A DNA stretch of 64,000 nucleotides from CAJQQK01 sp965224225 (GTDB lineage Bacteria > Pseudomonadota > Alphaproteobacteria > Rhizobiales > Hyphomicrobiaceae), in assembly GCA_965224225.1 (NCBI GenBank), contig CBDCZF010000020.1, forward strand, positions 62,001 through 126,000, in the 5' to 3' direction. The translations under genes and the position numbers were made by a program. Positions 35,763 to 44,964 of the stretch are shown piece after piece (positions within the stretch are counted from its first letter, which is position 1; the number at the start of each line of letters is the position of its first letter). The notes below the pieces were generated by a model. That model did no database searches. It saw nothing but the letters and a program-made list of their open reading frames with translations, and was not told where the DNA came from.

Positions 35763-36761
35763 CTAGACGCGCGCGGATATCTCGGGCTTGCCTCCGTTCT
35801 CTGCTAGGTCGGACGCGTTGTCTGCGTTACCCGCCAGGACCGAACTGCTGACCACCTCGCGCACAATTGTGCGTGGTCGCTGCTTCACTTCAATGAAGAT
35901 CTTGGCGACATAGATCGCCATGACACCATTGAAGAACAGAGACATTCCCCCAATAAGCAGCACGGCGGACATGACCGAGGCCCAGCCCTCCACCGCAATG
36001 CCGTCGACCAACTTTCGATAGAGAACCCAGCCGGTGAAAATGAAGGCGATCAGCGAGACGGCGATGCCGACAATCGCGATGATGGTCAGCGGTCGCGTGG
36101 AGAATGCGGTAATGGCATTGATGAACGATTTGGCCAGAGCGGTGAACGTGTATGTCGTCGGGCTGGTGTCGTTCTTGTCGACGGCGACGCCGATCTGCGT
36201 GAACCCTGTCATGTGCCACAAGCCGGCAATCCAGACCTCTCGTTCGCCGAACTGTAGCAAGGCATCGACATAGCGCCGCGACATCAGGCGGGCCGTGACG
36301 ATATCCTTAGGAAACCGGACCGAGGACAGCCCGTTTAATACACAATAAAACAACCAGCGGCAGAAACGATAGGCCAGCCCGCGTATGCGCCGTTGCTGGA
36401 CGCCATATACAACGTCACACTTGCGGTCGATGAGTTCGTGATAGAACTTCGTGATCCATTCCGGCTCTTCGTCCAGATCACTATCCATCACGAATACATA
36501 GTCGCCCGAGGCTGCTTCAAGCCCCGTCATGATTGCCTTGTGCTGGCCGTAGTTGCGAGCCAGGTCGATGACGACGACGCCGGGGTGCTCGACGGCAATT
36601 CGTCGAGCCAGGTCAAGGCTGTCGTCGGGGCTATCATCGTTGACAAAGATTATCTCATGCTCGCTGGCGCCGGTCGCACGGATGGCTTCGACAGACCGGT
36701 GAAATAGCTCCTCGATGTAAGGAGCCGAACGGAACAACGGAGTGACGACAGAAATTTTCAT
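35763..36761 (-). CDS. GtrB/DPM1-type membrane glycosyltransferase, family 2
   Basis: A 332-residue polyprenyl-phosphate glycosyltransferase. GT-A core: ISVVTPLFRSAPYIEELFHR, IIFVNDDSPDDSLDLARRIA (first Asp pair), DLARNYGQHKAIMTGLEAASGDYVFVMDSDLDEEPE (DxD region) and VVYGVQQRRIRGLAYRFCRW. Two C-terminal membrane helices follow (LTIIAIVGIAVSLIAFIFTGW and ASVMSAVLLIGGMSLFFNGVMAIYVAKIF). Such enzymes load a sugar onto undecaprenyl phosphate for periplasmic transfer by a GT-C enzyme. The divergent large membrane protein at 36920 is a candidate partner. Confidence 0.9.
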   Translation of the reverse strand: MKISVVTPLFRSAPYIEELFHRSVEAIRATGASEHEIIFVNDDSPDDSLDLARRIAVEHPGVVVIDLARNYGQHKAIMTGLEAASGDYVFVMDSDLDEEPEWITKFYHELIDRKCDVVYGVQQRRIRGLAYRFCRWLFYCVLNGLSSVRFPKDIVTARLMSRRYVDALLQFGEREVWIAGLWHMTGFTQIGVAVDKNDTSPTTYTFTALAKSFINAITAFSTRPLTIIAIVGIAVSLIAFIFTGWVLYRKLVDGIAVEGWASVMSAVLLIGGMSLFFNGVMAIYVAKIFIEVKQRPRTIVREVVSSSVLAGNADNASDLAENGGKPEISARV

Positions 36762-36919
36762 TGCTGCTGCTTCAGGTGACCTGCGATGCTAATTGGCACG
36801 AATATCGTGAAAACACCATTGCAGTCGAGGACTCCTCGCGACACTCCGCCTCTATGCTGCACACCCAATAATGTTGAAGTGCACAAGCTTGACCTTGGCG
36901 CCCTGGAGAACCACTGGCA

Positions 36920-38893
36920 ATGAAAAAATCTCGGCGCTTGGCTGCAAGCACGTCGACAGATAAGCGGAGCAACCCGAACGCGGTCGAAGCGGTCATCGCC
37001 CTCGTTTCGCTGTTCGCATCCTTTGCAGTTTTTTTTGTCGTCTTCAGTGGGCTCCATGCCCGTACAGGTGATCGCTTGACTGCGTTGCCGGAGGTTGACG
37101 AACTCATTGTGTCTGTCGACGTCGGTGCGCAGCAATCTGCTTTCCTGTCGGCGCTGGCCGTGTTGATCGTAGTCTGGGTCGTGATGTTTTTCGTCGGGGA
37201 CTCTGTCAGGTCCGTGATCGGCAAGTTTATCGATGCGGTTCGGCCCTTGGCAGAGCGGCGACGCGATGCGGTATCGGGAGGCGGGCAGTCGACGAAAACT
37301 GGAGTCGCGCGAGGTAGTCTACTCAGTTGGATCGATGCCGCACTGGGCGTCATTCTACTGCTTTTGCTAGCAATGATTTTGCGCACAATCTTGCTCGATC
37401 GCTCATTTGATCCGCAAGAGATCGTTATGCTCATGAGCGGTGATCCACACACTTATGTCATCTATGGCCGAGCTTGCGAGATTCTGCGTGGCACGATTGT
37501 CAGTAACGGCGAGCATGAAGCCTATGGTCCCGGTGGCAGCTTGCTCTACTGCGGTCTGCGCGCACTGGGCTTCGACGCGAGCTACGTAACGGCGCTCCAA
37601 CTCAACAAATCTGCCAATCTGGCGATGGTGATGGTGCTGACACTGTGTCTCTGGCGCTATTGGCAGAACGCGATTGCTGGTTCTCTTAGGTGGCAATTGG
37701 CAGCGGCCATAGCGCTTATAGCTGCGGTTCGACCGTTGCTCGTCGAGAGCGGCAGCCTTGTGGTTTACGCCAATCTCTCCTGCCTGCGTTATGTGCCGGT
37801 AATGGTCTTCCTTCTGTTTGCCTGCTGCACCACATGGCATTCTCGACCGCGCGACCGGGCGCTGCGTGTTTTGGCTTCTGCTGTGGGTGTCGTGCTTTTT
37901 CCAGACACGGGTGTGCTTGCAGCCATCGGTTTCGCGGTGATGGAGGGAGCGAGCGGGTTCGACCGCGGCGACGTGGTACGGAGGGGAGCGTCCAGTCTGC
38001 TCGCTACCGGCGCCCTCGTGCTGTTGACCAGCATGCTGTTGTCTCCGTTCTTCTCTAGGTCCGGCCTCGAGTTTTCTCACCCGCTTTATGCGGCTGCCAA
38101 CTATTTCGGCGGGAAGATCGTGAAATGGGACAGCACGATGTTCCTTTTGACCGCTGTTGCGATCCTAACGGCGACGGTCTACGTGTCGGCATCCGGGCGT
38201 GCGAGGAATGACCAGAGGGCCCAGATCACCGCAGTGCTCAACAGATCGCAGGGTATTGCGCTCGCAACGAGCGTAATGCTCATTGCCTGGATTCCCTACT
38301 ACCTGCATCGACCGAGCCACTACATCATTTATTCCCTGCTTGCTCTGTTTCCACTTTCGCGGGCGCTGCAACGGGTGCCGCTTCTGCCAGGTTCCCTGCG
38401 TTCCTTAGGCGCGGCACTATTGATCGCCATCTGCTTGATCGTCTTTGCTCCCCACAAGATTTTGCCTAGCCTCGGTGCGATGCTCCGGACAGATAACAGT
38501 CGCAGCGAGAACTGGCGAGAGTGGTCGGGCTTGTCAGTACCTCGCACATTCGCCGAGCACATGAGCGAGCGTCTGGCAGCGCTCGACCGGATCCGAACGC
38601 GTGATGCGCTTGTCGTCACCGGCATTCCATTTGCGATTGCCGCGTCAGGTCGTGGCATGCGCGGGCCGATCGAGGTGTTGTTCACCTTGGGTCGAGAACG
38701 AGACCTGGCGAGGTTCATCAGGCGTTTGAACCGTGAGCGGCCGAAGATGCTGATTTTGGATGGCAAGGATAGTCCGGCATGGGGCGCTCAGGCGATCCAA
38801 CAAATCGTATCCCGCATCGAAATGGGCATTATGTCGAATTACGAGCGCTTGGACAGCAGTTCTCACTGGCGCGTTTGGGTGCCAAAAAGATGA
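36920..38893 (+). CDS. Large polytopic membrane protein, possible GT-C glycosyltransferase
   Basis: A 657-residue protein, the only plus-strand gene in the polysaccharide locus. About 11-13 hydrophobic segments, for example AVIALVSLFASFAVFFVVF, ALAVLIVVWVVMFFVGD, AALGVILLLLLAMILRTIL and LGAALLIAICLIVFAP. The first large loop after the third or fourth helix holds LMSGDPHTYVIYGRACEIL, which may correspond to the acidic catalytic loop of GT-C enzymes. The C-terminal ~130 residues are soluble and periplasmic or cytoplasmic. I do not recognise a specific family. Divergent from the GtrB-type transferase at 36761, with 158 bases between them for promoters. Confidence 0.6.
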   Translation: MKKSRRLAASTSTDKRSNPNAVEAVIALVSLFASFAVFFVVFSGLHARTGDRLTALPEVDELIVSVDVGAQQSAFLSALAVLIVVWVVMFFVGDSVRSVIGKFIDAVRPLAERRRDAVSGGGQSTKTGVARGSLLSWIDAALGVILLLLLAMILRTILLDRSFDPQEIVMLMSGDPHTYVIYGRACEILRGTIVSNGEHEAYGPGGSLLYCGLRALGFDASYVTALQLNKSANLAMVMVLTLCLWRYWQNAIAGSLRWQLAAAIALIAAVRPLLVESGSLVVYANLSCLRYVPVMVFLLFACCTTWHSRPRDRALRVLASAVGVVLFPDTGVLAAIGFAVMEGASGFDRGDVVRRGASSLLATGALVLLTSMLLSPFFSRSGLEFSHPLYAAANYFGGKIVKWDSTMFLLTAVAILTATVYVSASGRARNDQRAQITAVLNRSQGIALATSVMLIAWIPYYLHRPSHYIIYSLLALFPLSRALQRVPLLPGSLRSLGAALLIAICLIVFAPHKILPSLGAMLRTDNSRSENWREWSGLSVPRTFAEHMSERLAALDRIRTRDALVVTGIPFAIAASGRGMRGPIEVLFTLGRERDLARFIRRLNRERPKMLILDGKDSPAWGAQAIQQIVSRIEMGIMSNYERLDSSSHWRVWVPKR

Positions 38894-38943
38894 TGCAGTG
38901 GTTCCGGTTGAAACATCGGACCGTGCTTCGCCCAAAGAGGGCA

Positions 38944-40524
38944 TCAGTGATTGCCCGGCCTCCAAATCAAGAGTCCTGCAAACCTCAGACTGAATTTCGC
39001 TACAAGCCATAGATCGGTTCGCACGCGAGGCAGGACTGTGAGCAGCGACATAGCGCACAGCAAAGCAGCCGTCGCCGCCCAGCCAAGTTCAGCCCAGAAA
39101 GGCAGATTGGCGGGCACGATTAGCCGACAACTGAGGAACACGGCCCCTGCCACAAGGACAGGCAATAGCAGATCCTTCAACCACCACGACCACATCTCAC
39201 CTTTGAGCAGGCGGGTATGCATGACCGGCACCTCGATCAGTACATATCCCAAATTGAGCCCGAGCCATAGCGCCGCTCCGACAACGGTTCCATATGCCGG
39301 CAGCAGCCAATAGAGCGCAGGCAGGAAGAAGGCCAGGGCGATGCAGTTCTTGATAAGCGACAGTCGAACCCAGCCACTGGCCATCTGAAGCATGAAAGGC
39401 ATCGTCATCAGCGTGTTGAGCATGGTGCCTATCGAGACGATCGGCAGCAACGCTGACATCGGTTCCACAAGTGGTGAGTTGCGGCCGAGCCAAGCTGAAA
39501 GGATTGTCTCCGGAAAGGCTGCGATTGTGCCGAGCACCGACAGGGCGATGAGACATAACAGTTGACTCCAGCGGTGATACTCACTGGCCAGCAATTCAGT
39601 CGCGCAACCGGCGAGCTTCGCGAGATGCGGCTGCACCGTCATACTGATCGGGGCAACCGCCAGTGCGGCGACATAACCGGAGAAATGGAAGCACATTGCA
39701 TAGGCTGCAAAGTCGTCAAGCGCGGCCGTGACGGAAACCATCAACTTGTCTGCCTGGGTCAACAAACTGGCGGTGATGCCGATCGACATCGTGCCCAAGG
39801 CGAAGCCTCGCACCCGGCGCAGATGAGCAAGCGACACTCTCGGGCGCTGCCGTGTGCGAGGCAGCGCGCGCCAGGCTCCGATGCCGGATGTTAGGCTAGT
39901 GATCGCCCCACCCACTGTCTGGCAGAAGAAGAAGGTCAAGATGTCGGCACTGAATAGCCACAGGGCGAGCGCGGTCCCTGCGAGCTGCAGGCTACTGGTT
40001 GCGATGATCAGTCCTGTCAGTCGCCTTTGCCGGTGCAGCGCGATCAAGCAGCTGCCGTAGAGCATGGCCGGCCACTGTGCCATCAACGATAGCCCCATCA
40101 GGCGCAGCGCTGTGGTCAACGTCCCTTGATCGAGGTTCTTGGCCGTCAGAACGTCGCTTGCGATCCAGGGCGCCGTCAGACCAACGACAGCGCCAACCAG
40201 CAGCGCCGTGAGACCTGAGATCAGTTCAAGCGACCGCAACAGGTCCAGCAAGTCACGGACGTGTCGGTTCTGGCCACGCATGCGGCCGAATTCACGCATG
40301 ACGACGGGACTAACGGCCTGCTCCAGGAAGAGCACAAGCAGCAGCAACGTGCTGTTGAAGACCACCAACCCGTAGGCTTCCGGGCCAAGCAGATAGATGA
40401 AGATCGGCGTGAATACGAGCTGGATGGCTCCACGCCAGAATTGGCCGAGTGCACCGAATGCCATGTTTGTCGCCAGCGTTCCGCCGCTGGCGATGCCTTG
40501 TGATGGTGCACTCTCAGTAGTCAC
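38944..40524 (-). CDS. Wzx-type polysaccharide flippase (MATE/MVF superfamily)
   Basis: About 526 residues with roughly 12-14 hydrophobic helices (FWRGAIQLVFTPIFIYLLGP, NSTLLLLVLFLEQAVSPVV, LIALSVLGTIAAFPETILSAW and others). The opening TNMAFGALGQFWRGAIQLVF followed by GPEAYGLVVFNSTLLL is typical of polysaccharide-biosynthesis flippases that move undecaprenyl-linked repeat units across the inner membrane. I start at GTG 40524, behind a GGAG site and overlapping the upstream methyltransferase by 11 bases; an open frame extends 87 bases further. It converges with the membrane gene at 38893. Confidence 0.88.
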   Translation of the reverse strand: MTTESAPSQGIASGGTLATNMAFGALGQFWRGAIQLVFTPIFIYLLGPEAYGLVVFNSTLLLLVLFLEQAVSPVVMREFGRMRGQNRHVRDLLDLLRSLELISGLTALLVGAVVGLTAPWIASDVLTAKNLDQGTLTTALRLMGLSLMAQWPAMLYGSCLIALHRQRRLTGLIIATSSLQLAGTALALWLFSADILTFFFCQTVGGAITSLTSGIGAWRALPRTRQRPRVSLAHLRRVRGFALGTMSIGITASLLTQADKLMVSVTAALDDFAAYAMCFHFSGYVAALAVAPISMTVQPHLAKLAGCATELLASEYHRWSQLLCLIALSVLGTIAAFPETILSAWLGRNSPLVEPMSALLPIVSIGTMLNTLMTMPFMLQMASGWVRLSLIKNCIALAFFLPALYWLLPAYGTVVGAALWLGLNLGYVLIEVPVMHTRLLKGEMWSWWLKDLLLPVLVAGAVFLSCRLIVPANLPFWAELGWAATAALLCAMSLLTVLPRVRTDLWLVAKFSLRFAGLLIWRPGNH

Positions 40525-41425
40525 CTGGGACTCCAAATGGCCGGCGCAGGATCGTGGTGTAGGTTGCGCCATCGCCCTCTTCGCGGTTCCGCAGTTCGAC
40601 CAGATAACCAAACAACAGCCCCAGTCCCCAAAAGACTGGTTTCAATCGGCGATGCGGTGCCAGCGGCGCAGCGCGCATTGCCCAGGAAAAACGGTTCCAA
40701 TAAAGCCCGCCCGCGTCACGAGTGGTTATGAACTCATGCTCCAGCCCGAGCGACCGGCACCGATCCTCCAGCCAGCCCATGGGAAAATGGAAGAGATGGC
40801 GAGGCAGGTCCCAATGGGGCCAATTGGCACCCATCAGTCGCGCTTGCTTGCCCGTCGGATTTGGCACTGCGATCACCAATACCCCGCCCGGCACGAGGGA
40901 CTTGGCCGCCTGCGCCAAAACTTCCCACGGTGCGCGCATATGCTCGAGGGCGTGCCAAAGACAAATTGCTTCGTAGTGCCTCTCGCGATGTGCCAGGACT
41001 GTCGCCGGATTGTCGGACAACGTGGCATTTACGCCGACATGGGTGTTGAGATAGGCAACGCACGCCCGGTCCATTTCAATTGCGTCCACTTCAAAGCCGG
41101 CATCCTTTGCAAGCGCACAGAACGTGCCAATGGACGGCCCGATCTCGAGCAGCCGTCCCCTTTGCTGAAACCGCTTCAACAGCTTGATTTTGAATGCTTG
41201 ACGAGGCAGGTGCTTGTCCAACTCGTGGCGGTTCTTTGGGATGAGGTGATAGTCGCTCGTATAGTAGGGCGTGAGATCAACCGGCGGGTTGGCGACAAAC
41301 ATCAGCCCGCATGATCGGCAGCGACGCACGTAATAGGTGGTATCGGAGGTCCTGCGGTTGACGTCTGTCGTGCTCAGATACTCTTCAGTGTCGCTGCTGC
41401 AGAACGGGCAATCCGTCGGTCTCAT
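40514..41425 (-). CDS. Class I SAM-dependent methyltransferase with N-terminal zinc ribbon
   Basis: A 303-residue protein. The N-terminus holds CPFCSSDTEEYLSTTD and RCRSCGLMFVANPPVD, a four-cysteine ribbon. The methyltransferase core follows: GRLLEIGPSIGTFCALAKDAGF, VDAIEMDRACVAYLNTHVGV, YEAICLWHALEHMRAPWEVL with HxLEH and SLVPGGVLVIAVPNPTG. The EIGPSIG motif I resembles the Methyltransf_23 subgroup. Tightly packed: its start overlaps the glycosyltransferase stop by four bases and its end overlaps the flippase start. A glycan-methylating role is inferred from context. Confidence 0.85.
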   Translation of the reverse strand: MRPTDCPFCSSDTEEYLSTTDVNRRTSDTTYYVRRCRSCGLMFVANPPVDLTPYYTSDYHLIPKNRHELDKHLPRQAFKIKLLKRFQQRGRLLEIGPSIGTFCALAKDAGFEVDAIEMDRACVAYLNTHVGVNATLSDNPATVLAHRERHYEAICLWHALEHMRAPWEVLAQAAKSLVPGGVLVIAVPNPTGKQARLMGANWPHWDLPRHLFHFPMGWLEDRCRSLGLEHEFITTRDAGGLYWNRFSWAMRAAPLAPHRRLKPVFWGLGLLFGYLVELRNREEGDGATYTTILRRPFGVPGDY

Positions 41426-42645
41426 TTATTCGCGTGCATCCGCTTGAACACCTCGATTGTCGTTGCGCCTAGGAATTCGGTATGCCGGCGTGCTCTTCCT
41501 AGGTATCGGCCGTACTGCGCCTCATGCCATTTCGACAGGCCAACAGTTATACGTTTGAACCAGTTTGGCATCGGTCGTGCACAAGCGAAAGCGATCCCCC
41601 AGAGGACAAGATAGATTCGTTCCCTCAACAAGAGTGTTGGCCAAAGCCGCTTTGCCAACGCCAAACCGTTGCCTTTCGCCTTCGTAAGGCGATAAAGCGC
41701 TTCATTGACCTGCAAGCGTCGGTAGCGGGCAATGTCCACTTGGATCTCAGGTCCATTGCCGAGGTTTTCCGAGACTCGAGCAACGGAAAGGAGCCAGCAG
41801 CTGTTCATGTGGCTGCCGGGCAACAAAACGTCACTAACTTTTGGTGTCGCCAGATCCACATAGTTCTGAATGTTGAGGAAAGCGATCCCCTCGTCTTCTC
41901 GGCCATTGAAATGGAAGTTGCCATACGACTTGGGCGAAATCCCAATTACCGTCAGTGGTTCCGGCACAAGTCCGATTTTATTTCCGATGAGCATTGCTAG
42001 ATTCGCCGCATAGAAATCCGGAAACGGGCCTTGGAAAATTGGTCCAAAGGTACACATTTCCTCCAGGAAACAGCGCTTGAATAAGAAATACTGCATGTTG
42101 AATCCATAGCGCGCCCTGAATTTCAGGGCGAGCCGCCCTGTCTCGCGAGCATCAGAAACTGGCATCAACGTCGGCTCTTTCAACCGGCGGAGTATAGCGA
42201 GAAGATCGGTAGCATTGATGATTGCTCCGTTGGGATTTTCGCGGATGACGCCGGGAAAGTGGAAGTGGAACGCTCCATGATAGATGAAATCCGGGTCTTC
42301 CAGCCGATCGACGAGTTCCGCGCAACGGACGAAGTAACCTGGAGTCAAACCGTCGTCGTCACCGAGCATCACGATGTGGTTCCCGCGCGCCGCATCGATA
42401 GCCCGGTTCCAATTCTCCGTGACGGATAAGGACACCTCCGAGCGCAGAAAAATTAAGCGCGGGTCCTTCAATTCGTCCACGAAGCCTGCAATGTCGTCGG
42501 TTGAGGCATTGTCGGCAATCACGATCTCCCAGTCCGAGTAATTCTGCCGCCGAACGGTTTCGATCGCTTCCTTAAGCAGCGCTAGGCGGTTCCGAGTGGG
42601 CAGGAGTACACTAAAAGCAGGTTGACCCAAGATCGATGCTCCCAT
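41422..42645 (-). CDS. Family 2 glycosyltransferase
   Basis: A 407-residue GT-A enzyme. FSVLLPTRNRLALLKEAIETVRRQNYSDWEIVIADNASTDDI contains the nucleotide-sugar site, and GNHIVMLGDDDGLTPGYF carries the metal-binding DDD. A C-terminal region of about 200 residues with LPGSHMNSCWLL and YRRLQVNEALYRLTKAKG shows no membrane helices. It is longer than minimal GT2 proteins, so it may carry an extra lipid- or acceptor-binding domain. The neighbouring genes overlap by a few bases. Donor sugar unknown. Confidence 0.9.
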   Translation of the reverse strand: MGASILGQPAFSVLLPTRNRLALLKEAIETVRRQNYSDWEIVIADNASTDDIAGFVDELKDPRLIFLRSEVSLSVTENWNRAIDAARGNHIVMLGDDDGLTPGYFVRCAELVDRLEDPDFIYHGAFHFHFPGVIRENPNGAIINATDLLAILRRLKEPTLMPVSDARETGRLALKFRARYGFNMQYFLFKRCFLEEMCTFGPIFQGPFPDFYAANLAMLIGNKIGLVPEPLTVIGISPKSYGNFHFNGREDEGIAFLNIQNYVDLATPKVSDVLLPGSHMNSCWLLSVARVSENLGNGPEIQVDIARYRRLQVNEALYRLTKAKGNGLALAKRLWPTLLLRERIYLVLWGIAFACARPMPNWFKRITVGLSKWHEAQYGRYLGRARRHTEFLGATTIEVFKRMHANK

Positions 42646-42648
42646 TGG

Positions 42649-43524
42649 TCAAGGCGTAAGCTTCTGACCCCAAGCCAAAACCTCCTTGATATGTCGCATG
42701 TGGGAGTGCGTCGTATCGTAGGCTCGCGTCTGATTATCTGAGATCATGAGGTTGCCCTGCTCCCCGGCGAGGAAAGTATCACTCTTCATCCATCGTGCTC
42801 GCCGCCAGGGTTCTCCGGTCTTTCCCACTACGCAGACCTCAAGAACCCTGCGCTCGAGAAATCGCGTCATGCCATCGTAACCGCTTTCGCAGTCGTAGGC
42901 GTCGAACTTTGTGATGATCGGTGGCCTTGTTGCCATGAAATCGAGAAACAGTTCACGCTGCATGAAGAATGCGTTTGAACGCAGGTGCGGATTTGGAAAT
43001 CGTGGAAAGCCGCCGCGCTGCGTTCGGTGCAACAACGTGACCAGTCCATGACCGGCAATAAAAGCCGCCGCACCAACCGGCCAGCCATAAGCATGTGCAA
43101 ACACGCGGGCAACAGGCGCAATGAAGCTGCGCATGGGGTACATCGTCCCCCAGGAGCCGGTACAGCCTGCCGCGCCAATTCCCGGTTTGCCAGCAGCGTC
43201 GGCTAGGCGTTTGAGCCAGCCAGCGTGTTGGATTGCACTATGCGTATTGAGCGCGCAAAAACCTTTTCCATCGAGCTGAGCGGCAGCACGCGAATAGGCC
43301 GCCCAGTCGAAGCCGTCATCGGGAAGGTCGAGAACCTGGCCACCGGCATCATCCACCAGGACGCGGGCCTGGTCCATCCCATCGATCCCGTCCCAGCCCT
43401 TCATCAAGACAGTGAGACGGTGATCGGCGCCGGCGGGATGTTTCCGATAGCTTGCGAGAAAACGCTCAAGCGCCGGAAGACCGCCGCCGATACCGCGCGC
43501 GAGAAAGACCACATCAAATGCCAT
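42649..43524 (-). CDS. Putative GT-A-like glycosyltransferase of a polysaccharide locus
   Basis: A 291-residue protein starting at ATG 43524 (MAFDVVFLARGIGGGLPALE); an open frame runs 75 bases further into the epimerase gene but is not protein-like. Segments: FLASYRKHPAGADHRLTVLMKGW, DLPDDGFDWAAYSRAAAQL, GFCALNTHSAIQHAGWLKRL, GAAGCTGSWGTMYPMRSF and HLRSNAFFMQRELFLDF. A central Asp-rich FDWAAY-type segment followed by a conserved ALNTHS strand resembles GT-A folds with a DxD-like position replaced, but I cannot assign a CAZy family. No membrane helix. Inferred to add a sugar during repeat-unit assembly. Confidence 0.55.
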   Translation of the reverse strand: MAFDVVFLARGIGGGLPALERFLASYRKHPAGADHRLTVLMKGWDGIDGMDQARVLVDDAGGQVLDLPDDGFDWAAYSRAAAQLDGKGFCALNTHSAIQHAGWLKRLADAAGKPGIGAAGCTGSWGTMYPMRSFIAPVARVFAHAYGWPVGAAAFIAGHGLVTLLHRTQRGGFPRFPNPHLRSNAFFMQRELFLDFMATRPPIITKFDAYDCESGYDGMTRFLERRVLEVCVVGKTGEPWRRARWMKSDTFLAGEQGNLMISDNQTRAYDTTHSHMRHIKEVLAWGQKLTP

Positions 43525-44410
43525 GGCGCCGCCACCAGACGAGCGTATCAGAAAGACCTCGTTCGAGCTCGATGCTCGGTGCGAAGCCAACCTCTTCATT
43601 CAGGCGCTTGACTGCGACTTCGAGCAGCGCGGGCTCCCCCGGCCTGACTGGGCGCGCGCCGATTCGCAGTAGATCAGGGCGTCCTGCCGCCTCGGCCAGC
43701 AATTCAGCGATATCGCGAACAGGTCTCACTCTCCCGGTGGCGATGTTGACGGCGCCGGCAACGTGGCAATCGCATAGAGCGGCAAAGGCCGCTCCGACAT
43801 CTGCGACATGCATGTAGTCGCGCCGCTGCCAGCCCTCGCTCGTGTCGACAGGCTCACCCCTAGCAAGCGCACTGGCGAGCGAACTGACCAGCCGGCCCGG
43901 CCGTTCGCCCGGTCCGTAGACAAAATGGACCCGCCCCCAGCAAAGTTGGATACCCTTCTGCCGTGCCGCCTCCGCCAGCAGGCGATGCAGCGCATCCTTG
44001 GCGACGCCGTAGAGCGATGTCGGCACGCAAGGCGTGGTTTGCTCATCCAACATGGATTGGGACCAGTCATATTCGGCACAGGTGCCGGCCACTACCATTC
44101 GTTTGCCGCCGTGCACGACAAACGAACGACATAGTGAAATGGAAGCTGCGACCCAGTCCAGATTGTCCAGCGAGGTCCAATAGGCGCCGGGAGTTGCGAT
44201 CCAGGCGAGATGCAGCAAATGACTAGGCTTGATGGCCGCGATGCACTGCTCGACTTCCGCCCGATCGAGCAAATCGCAGCGATGACCCGTGCAACCGGCG
44301 GGCGCCGAGCCGGTACGGGAAATGACGTGCACTTCCGCGCCCCGCTTCAATAACGGCGCGATCGTCCACCGGCCGATAAAACCGCTGGCACCGGTCACGA
44401 GCACTTGCAT
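43514..44410 (-). CDS. NAD-dependent epimerase/dehydratase (4-keto sugar reductase-like)
   Basis: A 298-residue extended SDR. VLVTGASGFIGRWTIAPLLKRGAEVHV is the cofactor motif, LHLAWIATPGAYWTS the substrate loop, VVAGTCAEYDWSQSML the Ser/Thr site, and SLYGVAKDALHRLLAEAA gives Y and K of the catalytic pair. The AGTCAEYDW motif is that of reductases acting on CDP- or dTDP-4-keto-6-deoxy sugars rather than UDP-glucose 4-epimerases. The start ATG overlaps the epimerase stop (ATGATG, one or four bases). It would complete the CDP-sugar pathway encoded immediately upstream. Confidence 0.82.
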   Translation of the reverse strand: MQVLVTGASGFIGRWTIAPLLKRGAEVHVISRTGSAPAGCTGHRCDLLDRAEVEQCIAAIKPSHLLHLAWIATPGAYWTSLDNLDWVAASISLCRSFVVHGGKRMVVAGTCAEYDWSQSMLDEQTTPCVPTSLYGVAKDALHRLLAEAARQKGIQLCWGRVHFVYGPGERPGRLVSSLASALARGEPVDTSEGWQRRDYMHVADVGAAFAALCDCHVAGAVNIATGRVRPVRDIAELLAEAAGRPDLLRIGARPVRPGEPALLEVAVKRLNEEVGFAPSIELERGLSDTLVWWRRHGI

Positions 44411-44964
44411 CATATTGCTCCGCCGCCAGTCGCTACATCCAAATCGCAATAGCTGGCATCGCGCTCCGAGATGACCGAAATCGGAAGCGGCCAGTTGATG
44501 TCGATTGCAGGATCATTCCAGCGTATGCCACGTGCCGCCGACGGCTCGTAAGCGCAACCCATCAAGTACATCACCTCAGTTCCATCGACGAGGGTTTGGA
44601 AGCCGTGCGCAAAGCCAACGGGAATGAACAATGCGGTGCGGCTTGTCGGGCTGAGTTCGATCGATAAGGACTTCAGATAAGTCGGCGAATGCGGTCTGAG
44701 ATCGACGATCGTATCCCAGATCTTGCCGACGGTGCAGCGCACGAGTTTATGCTCCTGAACCGGCGCCTGCGTATAGTGCATTCCGCGGACCGTTCCAGCC
44801 CTGCAATTGAATGAAAGGTTGTGCTGCACAAACCGTTCCGGCAGGCCGGCGTCTGCGAACTCGCGCTCGCAAAACGAACGGCTAAATGAGCCACGCTCGT
44901 CGAAATGAGGGGTCATCTCGACGAGTACAAGCCCCTCGATCTCCAACTGCCGGAAGTGCATCAC
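44410..44964 (-). CDS. RmlC-like nucleotide-sugar 3,5-epimerase
   Basis: A 184-residue cupin of the dTDP-4-dehydrorhamnose 3,5-epimerase family. GLVLVEMTPHFDERGSFSRSF is followed by the catalytic His segment GTVRGMHYTQAPVQEHKLVRC, DTIVDLRPHSPTYLKSL, IPVGFAHGFQTLVDGTEVMYLM and GIRWNDPAIDINWP. Length is normal. It lies in a CDP-sugar operon rather than with rmlABD, so the substrate is more likely a CDP-4-keto-6-deoxyhexose carrying a C-methyl branch. Overlaps the methyltransferase stop by four bases. Confidence 0.85.
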   Translation of the reverse strand: MMHFRQLEIEGLVLVEMTPHFDERGSFSRSFCEREFADAGLPERFVQHNLSFNCRAGTVRGMHYTQAPVQEHKLVRCTVGKIWDTIVDLRPHSPTYLKSLSIELSPTSRTALFIPVGFAHGFQTLVDGTEVMYLMGCAYEPSAARGIRWNDPAIDINWPLPISVISERDASYCDLDVATGGGAI

